A stretch of DNA of 32,325 bases from Lachnospiraceae bacterium (GTDB taxonomy: Bacteria; Bacillota; Clostridia; Lachnospirales; Lachnospiraceae): NCBI GenBank assembly GCA_017443065.1, contig JAFSPF010000079.1, positions 75,326-107,650 of the forward strand. Reading direction: 5' to 3'. A program made the translations under genes and the position numbers. The notes beneath the pieces were generated by a model. The model was given only the letters and a program-made list of their open reading frames with translations. It ran no database searches and was not told where the DNA came from. This document shows, piece by piece, positions 8,601 through 15,300 of this stretch (the first letter of the stretch is position 1; every line of letters begins with the position of its first letter).

Positions 8601-10378
8601 TCCGTATCCTCCGTTCCCTTCCTCTTCCATCCGGAGAATACTTTTCCGTCCGGATCCGGAAGCTTCACGCTGCCCGTGGTCGCGGACAGGTCCGCGGGCA
8701 CCGTCATGGTATCGAGCACGATGCTGCCGGCCTCATCTTCATAGAAGATCACTTCATACTGTGTGCCGAAGACGGCATGAACCTTGACGGTTTTGTCCTC
8801 CGTCGGTTTGCCTTCCGCATCCGTTGCGGGAATTGTCACCGTGCCGCTCGTATATTTTTCGCCGGTGACCTTCCCTTCTTCATCCTTTTCAAACCAGCCG
8901 CGGAAATCGTTCTTACCGTCGCCCGCGGGATCCGCAGGCACCGTCAGTGTATCGCCGCTCTTGACGATCTGCGTGTCGATCAATTCATCATTCAGATAAA
9001 ACTCATAGGTCCATCTGGCATGCTCTTCGATGCCGGTGTTACTGCCGACAATACCGTAGGCCGTAAAGTGATCCGTATCAAAGGAGGATCCGTATGAGGA
9101 AGCGCCGCCGACTGTCTCCGCGCTGCCGCCTGCGATCGTGACGGCTTCATGGTTTTCGCCCTGCACGGCGCGTTTCGCCGTCAGACGGACATGCACCTCG
9201 CCCTGCGGCTGGATTTCATTGCCTTCATGCCAGAATGTGATATCGACCGCGACTGCGTCGACGACCTCCGTACCTTCCCCCGCCGCCTTCTGTGCGGCAT
9301 CGATTGCATCCTGCTTCGAGATGGGGGCAACGCGCATTTCCGTTCCCTCCGGGAAAACACCTTCGCCGACGGACGCATGCACCGTCACCTCAGCGGTGGA
9401 CCCGTGGAAGGACTGCGCGGGATATGCGGGTTCTTCGGGGACTTCTTCTTCGACCGCTTCTCCGGCTTCCGCTTCCTCTTCAGAGGCTTCAGCTTCTTCC
9501 TTCTCTTCTTTCTTTATCTCTTCGTCATCGCTGACGTCTTCTTTCTTCTCTTCTTTGACTTCTTCCTTCTTCTCTTCTTCCTTATTTATTTCGTCCTTTT
9601 TCTCTTCGTCCTTTTTCTCTTCGTTCTTCTTCTCCTCGTCCTTCTTCTCTTCGTCTTTCTTCTCTTCGTCTTTCTTCTCTTCCGCCTTCTTCTCTCCGGC
9701 CTTCTCTTCTTCTTCCTGCTTCTCTTCGGTTACGGCTTCCGGCTTCTCCTCCGCCTTCGGTTCTTCCTTCACCTCCGGGGCGGGCGCTGGCGCAGGCTCC
9801 TCCGCTGCGGGAACCTTGTTGAAGTATGCGGTATAAACATGATTCTGTGCGTCAAAGACCGGGATGAACTGCGCTCCGGCGTTTTCGATTGTTACATCCA
9901 GTTCATTGGTCCAGTGGGAGAACACGTAGCCGTCATTTGCCACGGCGGTAGCGCCCTGCACGGCCGGTGCAAGGACGTTGACATCTTCTTTTTCAATGCT
10001 GACTTTGCCGCCTTCGGCAGCCTGATACGTGAGGGTGATGGTGGGTGCCGCTTCGGGGGCAGGTGTTGCTTCCGGCGCAGGTACTGCTTCGGGGGCGGGT
10101 GCAGCCTCCGGTGCAGGTGCCGGTTCGGGCGCGGGTGCCGGTTCGGGTGCGGGCGCAGGCTCAGGTGCCGGCTCCGGTTCGGGTGCAGGCGCTTCCGCCG
10201 GTGCTTCCTCCGCCGGCGCATCCAGAAGCCCCTCTTCCGCCGCATAGCTCTTTAAGGTAAAGAAGCTGTTGCCGACTGAGGATAACAGTACGATAAATGC
10301 CACAAGAGCAGCTCCAAATCTGGACCTCCTCTTCTTCCTGATCAGACTGTTCCATCTTAATGTCGTGTTCTTCTTCAT
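5648..10378 (-). CDS. giant secreted InlB/Listeria-Bacteroides-repeat surface protein (paralogue 1)
   Basis: 1576 residues. The start at 10378 is set by AAAGGAGG spaced 9 nt from the ATG. A long basic signal peptide (KKRRSRFGAALVAFIVLLSSVG) ends near an AYAAEE-like site at about residue 47. Then follow: a Pro/Ala/Glu-rich spacer (~50-112), one InlB-like repeat (~115-195), a Glu/Lys-rich stalk with EEKKD repeats (~200-330), a conserved beta-type domain ending FDTDHFTAYGIVG (~330-460), and several Listeria-Bacteroides (InlB B-type) repeats recognised by FxGWY...LYAKW endings. A domain at ~870-1035 is shared with the second paralogue (GQTVFNANN). The C-terminus has GARRGQTGDD, a hydrophobic helix and KKKEEEE, probably a non-LPXTG wall-anchor signal (inference). 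Role: probably adhesion or matrix binding; ligand unknown. It is a tandem paralogue of 12351-17357. Confidence 0.9.
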   Translation of the reverse strand: MKKNTTLRWNSLIRKKRRSRFGAALVAFIVLLSSVGNSFFTLKSYAAEEGLLDAPAEEAPAEAPAPEPEPAPEPAPAPEPAPAPEPAPAPEAAPAPEAVPAPEATPAPEAAPTITLTYQAAEGGKVSIEKEDVNVLAPAVQGATAVANDGYVFSHWTNELDVTIENAGAQFIPVFDAQNHVYTAYFNKVPAAEEPAPAPAPEVKEEPKAEEKPEAVTEEKQEEEEKAGEKKAEEKKDEEKKDEEKKDEEKKNEEKKDEEKKDEINKEEEKKEEVKEEKKEDVSDDEEIKKEEKEEAEASEEEAEAGEAVEEEVPEEPAYPAQSFHGSTAEVTVHASVGEGVFPEGTEMRVAPISKQDAIDAAQKAAGEGTEVVDAVAVDITFWHEGNEIQPQGEVHVRLTAKRAVQGENHEAVTIAGGSAETVGGASSYGSSFDTDHFTAYGIVGSNTGIEEHARWTYEFYLNDELIDTQIVKSGDTLTVPADPAGDGKNDFRGWFEKDEEGKVTGEKYTSGTVTIPATDAEGKPTEDKTVKVHAVFGTQYEVIFYEDEAGSIVLDTMTVPADLSATTGSVKLPDPDGKVFSGWKRKGTEDTELLTSVSFTDATDGVVELIPVFTDQVIVWFDSLGGTEVQEIKAGVGEEVNAPEKPARTDFTFDGWYEDYTPAAGEAAAVYDKKWFEDDTPQTVNESVTLYAKWKAAKTTFTVQVRKEHANDDGYSIAETAELTGDADGILPMQDIINEYAGRSYEGFHLNGTGAYDTGNRQGVAEYKDNGASIEILDGSGNIVGEYDVMKGWKKGSDETVRIAEDGSTTVRVNYSRDTYRLFFRLDPDYSTTIQGAVDGYVGGIFVDKNRVPKNEIPGDGSINGCTTDIKYGASLYQAVYQRWAKVRAFMDFGAPWYFEATFRDKGGQTVFNANNAGLTFEPKSGYADGAGLTCMIRYGQDLKTYVFRHMYYKADGTTVDHTNEVSIGYGRYHAHTLTLNAVTNGYRLVKIEGDFADVVEMSRNGDLIENKYRYRRDAKGNPINTTMVLHYVPVTYGVTFHRNDGSGVSFPGVTAEGGNLSAGADISTMAQGGEAADEEYIIGETKTSMNGKPYVFAGWYRNAAGTGDAFSFANAVMPQGNLDLYAKWVPTNYTVTFHPLNGEEGSADANAVTKDVTPGGKVPYQSSPEAKGVREGQTFLYWATGTVDAAGNFTESAKIDFNTTVTKNLDLYAVWTQPEAPYTVTYTTDARGTLPAGLTQTATDAEGNAEGTDPKFYREGAKASVFGAAVPAKDEESGKQYIFTGWKISGTEDVKKSGTIDVSGAIADHNVIVLEAQYAEVEEVRTFVTYHSNYPAGPEDVSKDVGITDGKATLTVNGDYTISDDAASLGFVPDAPANTTYTFLGWTTAPNGGTAYADRESAEAAVLLLDQGAQIALEKVTEGKSNDLYAVWQVTVTTPASRGTDTPDTPGTGPEVTPGTPEATTPEPTAPAAPTIDLAELPAQDPEEAPIPDPELPEMPDPEAPAVLGAALRKTNANNPITNAYHTVEEGRQVAGARRGQTGDDAAGSMALMFGGMVIASVLAKSLKKKEEEE
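9535..9750 (-). repeat. Glu/Lys-rich low-complexity region with 15-bp EEKKD repeats
   Basis: On the plus strand the region is a pyrimidine tract of cttcttctc/cttcgtc units; the minus strand encodes repeated EEKKD pentapeptides and related acidic/basic runs in the stalk of paralogue 1. Nearly every base on the coding strand is A or G. Such regions vary in length by slippage. A related but less regular E/K region occurs in paralogue 2 (about 16500-16690). Confidence 0.85.
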
Positions 10379-10438
10379 TGCTGCACCCTCCTTTGTTGCC
10401 CCGACCTGCCCAAGTGTTGTGGATTCAGTACCCCACTC

Positions 10439-10559
10439 GGAATGCTTCGCATTCCTCGTTGTCGGTGTCCAGAGGCGCTACGCGCCTTGTCCACCTCGGA
10501 TTTTCATCCGGCATTTGTCTGGTGAGCAAGCTCCCCGGTCAAACACCGGACGAAAATCC
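10439..10559 (-). other. highly palindromic block in the 5' leader of paralogue 1
   Basis: Three inverted repeats stand side by side: 10439-10455 (7-bp stem GGAATGC/GCATTCC, 3-nt loop), 10473-10487 (AGGCGC/GCGCCT, 3-nt loop) and 10498-10559 (outer 14-nt arms at 10498-10511 and 10546-10559 matching at 13 of 14). The block lies between the conserved leader RNA (10579-10670) and the ribosome binding site, and has no counterpart in the leader of paralogue 2. It looks like an inserted repeat element or a structured mRNA leader; no function is assigned. Confidence 0.7.
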
Positions 10560-10578
10560 CGGGGTGCTGAAGTAAAAC

Positions 10579-10670
10579 AAAAACGAGCCTCTAAAGATAC
10601 GGTCGCAGGAATATGAAACAACGCATATCCCTTCGTTCACGAATCTCAGGCTCGATGTTGCGGGCGTTCC
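10579..10670 (-). ncRNA. structured leader RNA, copy 1 (candidate cis-regulatory element, unnamed)
   Basis: On the minus strand the 5' part GGAACGCCCGCAACAT is followed by CGAGCCT (10648-10654), which pairs with AGGCTCG (10584-10590); five T residues follow immediately, so the outer stem is terminator-like. Inside, GATTCG (10640-10645) pairs with CGTATC (10596-10601) with one U-U mismatch, and GGGATATG (10624-10631) pairs with CATATTCC (10608-10615). The same plan with a different inner stem occurs at 17445-17540, before the paralogous gene. I do not recognise it as a known riboswitch class. It could be a transcription attenuator or riboswitch acting on the surface protein gene. Confidence 0.7.
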
Positions 10671-10826
10671 CTTGATGTCGCTTCTGCCGTGCCGCACAGA
10701 GCATAGTCGTACGGTCATTGTTTATATCGACAGAAAGGTTCTATTGTATAATGCAAGTCACGCATTTTTATCACAGAATTTCTTTTATATGTGTTTTTTT
10801 ATGCGCGCATGATTGCATCTGGTATT

Positions 10827-10835
10827 ATTATATCA
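10827..10835 (-). promoter_or_regulatory. candidate extended -10 promoter for paralogue 1
   Basis: TGATATAAT on the minus strand is an extended -10 (TGnTATAAT). No consensus -35 is visible; the upstream bases are an A/T run. It would give a leader of about 440 nt containing the structured RNA and the palindromic block. Region 10700-11007 is clearly AT-rich compared with the neighbouring genes and holds divergent promoters. Confidence 0.4.
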
Positions 10836-10894
10836 CATTTTGGGCGAATAAAAATAAATTATTTCTTATTTTTGATTTAATACAGATTCTGTTT

Positions 10895-10972
10895 GCCAAA
10901 CACGATACCATAATCACGCCAAACACGTTAATGAAATCGTGCCAAACACAACAATAGAATCTTGCCAAATCC
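10895..10972 (+). repeat. four direct repeats at exact 23-bp pitch (iteron-like operator)
   Basis: GCCAAACAC occurs at 10895, 10918 and 10941, and a degenerate GCCAAATCC at 10964: four sites exactly 23 bp apart. A weaker second conserved part, AATC plus two bases, ends the first three units. The fourth unit overlaps the -35 box of the promoter for the AAA/DUF4143 gene. The arrangement suggests a multi-site operator for a DNA-binding regulator (inference). Confidence 0.8.
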
Positions 10973-10990
10973 AACAATTTTAATTATAAT
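10962..10990 (+). promoter_or_regulatory. near-consensus sigma-A promoter of the AAA/DUF4143 gene
   Basis: TTGCCA (10962-10967), a 17-bp spacer and a perfect TATAAT (10985-10990). Transcription should start near 10997, followed by an AGAGG ribosome binding site and the ATG at 11008. The -35 box is inside the last 23-bp repeat, so a protein bound to the repeats could directly affect polymerase. Confidence 0.8.
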
Positions 10991-11007
10991 GAAAAAAAGA
11001 GGTATCA

Positions 11008-12288
11008 ATGATCATGAAAGCATACAAAAAACGTATCGTCGACGATATCCTTGCACTGAAGCTGAAAAGTAAGGGGGCCGTACTGATTGAGGGAGCAAAG
11101 TGGTGCGGAAAGACCACTACAGCCTCCCAATTTGCAAAGAGCACCCTGCTGATGCAGAATCCTGCAACAATTGCACAAAACCTTGAAATGGCCGAACTGG
11201 CACCGGCACGCCTTCTTGCGGGTGATGTTCCGCGGCTGATAGACGAATGGCAGCTCGCTCCCGTCCTCTGGGACGCAATCCGCTATGAGGTCGATCAACG
11301 GGATGCCTTTGGCCAGTTTATTCTGACCGGCTCCGCTGTTCCGGCGGATGAGACCAAAATACATCACACGGGCACCGGGCGCATTACACGCATGCTCATG
11401 AGGCCCATGACACTGTCCGAATCGGGCGATTCCACATCAACAGTTTCTCTTGGCGCGTTATTCCGGGGGGAAAGCACTATCGACGGAGAAAACAAGTCCG
11501 ATCTGGATGACATCGCTTTTCTCATCTGCAGAGGCGGCTGGCCAAAGGGAATCGGACAGGATACGGATGTTGCCCTGCAACAGGCACCGGATTATTATGA
11601 AGCGGTGGTCCGCTCTGATATTTCGCGCGTTGATGATGTGGAAAGAGATGAGCATCGCACCAGAAAGTTGTTGCAATCCCTGTCCCGGGCAGTCGGTTCA
11701 CAGGCAAAACTGCCGACTGTAATGGCGGATATGAAGGCCAACGACCTTGACACCCTGTCCGAGACGACCGTCCGTTCCTATATCCGTGCGCTGAAAAAAC
11801 TGTTTGTCATTGAGGATGCTCCGGCCTGGAATCCAAATCTGCGTTCCAAATCCGCGATCCGTACCACGGACACACATTATTTTGTTGACCCGTCAATCGC
11901 AGCAGCCGCTCTGGGCCTTGGGCCGGATGATCTGCTCAATGATCTCAACACGGCAGGTCTCCTTTTCGAAAATCTCTGCGTGCGCGATTTGCGTGTCTAC
12001 GCGGAAAAACTGAACGGTACCGTCTTTCACTACCGGGACAAAAGCGGGCTGGAATGTGATGCTGTTATCCATCTGCGGAACGGTTCCTACGGTCTGATCG
12101 AAATCAAACTGGGCGGTGAAAAGTCCATCTCCGATGGTATTCATACATTACAGACCCTGTCCGAACAGATCGACAAAACAAAAATGCACGAACCGTCATT
12201 TAAGATGATTCTGACCGCAACAGAACAGTATGCGCATATGCGAAAGGATGGAATCGCGATCGTGCCGGTTACCTGTCTGGGTGTATGA
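11008..12288 (+). CDS. AAA-family ATPase with DUF4143 C-terminal domain
   Basis: 426 residues. The N-terminal AAA_14-type domain has a Walker A motif GAKWCGKT (residues 29-36) and a Walker B-like RLIDEWQ (~76-82). The C-terminal DUF4143 region has the family-typical NNP-like WNPNLRSKSAI and, near residues 347-370, ECDAVI...GLIEIKLGG, resembling a PD-(D/E)xK nuclease-like fold with E-x-K. Members are widespread, mobile in distribution and of unproven function; roles in DNA or nucleoprotein handling are suggested. The start at 11008 fits GAGG spaced about 5 nt; an ATG at 11014 is an alternative. It stands alone on the plus strand between two minus-strand paralogous surface genes, with an AT-rich upstream region, consistent with insertion between the duplicated genes (inference). 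Convergent with the terminator at 12290. Confidence 0.88.
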   Translation: MIMKAYKKRIVDDILALKLKSKGAVLIEGAKWCGKTTTASQFAKSTLLMQNPATIAQNLEMAELAPARLLAGDVPRLIDEWQLAPVLWDAIRYEVDQRDAFGQFILTGSAVPADETKIHHTGTGRITRMLMRPMTLSESGDSTSTVSLGALFRGESTIDGENKSDLDDIAFLICRGGWPKGIGQDTDVALQQAPDYYEAVVRSDISRVDDVERDEHRTRKLLQSLSRAVGSQAKLPTVMADMKANDLDTLSETTVRSYIRALKKLFVIEDAPAWNPNLRSKSAIRTTDTHYFVDPSIAAAALGLGPDDLLNDLNTAGLLFENLCVRDLRVYAEKLNGTVFHYRDKSGLECDAVIHLRNGSYGLIEIKLGGEKSISDGIHTLQTLSEQIDKTKMHEPSFKMILTATEQYAHMRKDGIAIVPVTCLGV

Positions 12289-12289
12289 G

Positions 12290-12319
12290 AAAAAACCGCC
12301 CGGGGGTGCCCGGGCGGTT
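12290..12319 (-). terminator. intrinsic terminator of paralogue 2
   Basis: A perfect 11-bp stem (12294-12304 with 12309-12319) with loop GGTG is followed on the minus strand by a six-base T tract (12295 to 12290). It lies about 30 bp after the stop at 12351 and starts two bases after the stop of the convergent plus-strand ATPase gene. On the plus strand no T tract follows, so it is mainly a minus-strand terminator. Confidence 0.92.
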
Positions 12320-12350
12320 CGTCGCTTTCACCGTAGGATACGGCTGATTC

Positions 12351-15300
12351 TTATTCTTCTTCTTTCTTCCTCTTGCCGCCTGCCATCAGGACGCTTGCGA
12401 TCACCATGCCGCCGAACATGATCGCCAGGGCGCTGTTGTCAAGGTCATCACCGGTCTGGCCGCGTCTGGCACCGGCCACCGCCTTCGTCTCTGTCGTGTG
12501 ATAGGCGTTCGTGATCGGGTCATTCGCGTTGGTTCTGCGCACCTCACCCAGCACGCCCGGTGCTTCCGGATCCGGCAGCGTCGGCACCGGGATATCCTCC
12601 GGGTCGCCCGGATCGGGCAGCGGCGGCACCGGCGGTGTCGGAGGGGTTGACGGCGGCGTCGTCGGCGTATGCGTGTTGGTCACCGTGAAGACGGTTCCGC
12701 TGCCGCTCATCACCGATGTATAGCCCTCCGGCACCTCCGGCTCGCTGACGGTAACTTCGTAGGAAATCGGGGTTCCGTCTTCCGCGTACTTCGGCAACTT
12801 GAAGGAGGCTCTCCAGCCGCCCGTGGCCGTCAGTACATAATCCGTTGCTTCACCGTTCACCGTCACACGGATCGTTACGGAGGCCGGGCGGATGCCGTCG
12901 CGGTTGTCCGCGTCATCCCACACCTTGCTCAGTTCGTAGGTAATGTCCTCCTGCACCACAATCCAGACCGCATAGAGATGGTTGGTGTGGTTTCCGTTTG
13001 CATCCTTATCGCTGCCGGCTGCCACGGAATCGCCGGGTTTGAAGTATTCATACTCATCCGAAACATCAAAGCCGAGTTTTGGTGCATCCTTCGATGTCGT
13101 CCAGCCCGCAAACTGATACCTGCCGCCGTTCGGCGCGGTATAAAACTCCTGGAAGCCTACTTTTGTCGCGTCAACCGTCTTCACTTCAAATGTATCATTG
13201 ATCACAAATACTTCATCATCGATTGTTACTGCATGATCCGGTCCTCCACCCGGATAGTTGCTGTGATAGGTCACCTTGGTCAGGCGCTCGACCTTCGCAT
13301 ACTGCGCGACCAGCGTGAGGACGCTGTCTTCCGCTCCGTCCGCCTTGTCGTCTGCTTCGGTATAGCCGAACACATCACCGGAGCCGTAGTAGATTTTGCT
13401 GCCGTCTTCTTTTGTTTCCTTCGCCTGCGTGCCGCCGATTGCCCAGCCGGTGAAGACCCAGCCTTCCTCCGGGGTCGCTGTATACTTCACGGGCGCCTGG
13501 GCGTTTGATGCATAGGTCTGCAGATCCTTTTTCTCGCCCTTCTCCTCATCCGCACCGTCGATCGTTCCGTGTAAGCCTTTCTGATAAACCACCTGATAAC
13601 CGCCCGGCTTCGCCCATTTTGCCAGCAGATAAAGATCCTGTTTTACCGGCGTATTGAAGGTGAAGTAACCATCGCCGATCCGCTGACCCTTCACACGATT
13701 ACCATCGTCATCCCTGTCCAGTTCATACGCCTCCCAGCCTAAGAGCGTCCAGCCTTCTCTTTCGTTGTTACCGATCTCCGCCGGATCCGGAACACGCACG
13801 CCCCATGCGAGGTTATCTTTCTCCACGACCTTCCCGCCTTCATAGCCGGGATCATAGGTCACCGTATAGGTGCCTGCCGTCCAGTCCAGATAAAAGACCA
13901 TGTCATGCGCGGGCATGGTTTCGGGTAATGAGCCATCCGATGCGATATCATCGCCCAGCCAGTCGCCTTTTCTCGAATAGACCACACCGCGGTCATCCGT
14001 AAGCTCGTTCCAGTCGGGAATATTCCCCTCAAGGATTTCGCTGAGATCACTTCCGTAAAACACACCTTCTATTGTTACATCACTCTCTTTTGAGTCGTCA
14101 CTTATCTTTTCCCCGTTGACGTATCCTGCATTCTTCGTCTGCTTGAAGGTAATATTATACGCCTCGGGCACCAGGTGATGGTAGATGGTTTCTACAGGCA
14201 CATCTTCGCTCGGATTATCACCGTTTACCCAATAGAATTTGTGAGTTCCTTTCTCCAGCTTGGGATTATCCTGACGGATTTCTCCAACTTCATTAACTTT
14301 CACGCCGTAATGACCTGTCACGTCCACCAGCGTGTAACCGCCTTCAGAGTTCCCGATCGTAAATTTGTGCGCATGTCCGTGATCGCCATCCGTAGTATAG
14401 ACGATCTTTACCGGTTCTCCTTTTAAAACCGGTTCTATTTTCCCGCTTCTGATCTCATCCTGCGTATAGACCTTGTCGTAATACAGCTTCTGGTACACAT
14501 ACGTCTTTTGCCCGCTCTTCATATACAGAAGGACATAAAGATCACCACCGTCACCCGGGTCTTTATTCGGTTTCACCGGGCTTGTCTTATTATCTGCATT
14601 AAAAACAGTCTGACCGCTCCCGTTAAAATCAATCCTCTTAAAAAACCAGCGCTTGTCACCCAGGAACGCGTCAAACAAATCTCCGTAGCCCGGATTTGTA
14701 ATGTACGCGGCCTCGTACAGATACTCCCTGTACTTGGCCTGAATGACAGGAAAGCTGACATTCTTATCCACTCCTTCAGGAAGATTGTTCTTTCCATATT
14801 CATTCAAGGTACTGCCCACAGAATATCCGTCTATTTTTCTCTCTGCCCTTGCTATGATTTTATTTTTTACATCATCTTTATTATCCGCAAACAGAAAGTG
14901 GACATAATACGTATCCCTGCAATAGTATATACGCACAACCGTGGTACCGTCGGGGCTGATCGTGGCTTCTGTTCCTGTCGGATCTGTCGGATTGCCGTCC
15001 GTACCGTATTCCACCGGGGCCTTGCCGTCGCTTACGACCTCCACAACAGCGCGTTCATCGCTTCCGTTGACCTCACCGTTTCCGCTCCAGTGGAAGAAAC
15101 CGGGGGTTTCACTCTTGTATTTATCATTTTTATAATCGTTCAGAATATCACTGACCGGTACCGGGGAATCGGATTCACCTTTTTTTTCAATTGGAGCACC
15201 ATACTGCTGAAACTCCGGCTCGCCTACATGCGCGCTTTCCAGCCAGACCTCGATCGTGTAGTTCACTTCCGCCGGGATCCACTTTGCGTAGAGAACGATG

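Noticed and set aside
10895-10972. CRISPR array
   Set aside because: The repeated core is only 9 bp and the pitch 23 bp, too short for repeat-spacer units, and no cas genes are present.
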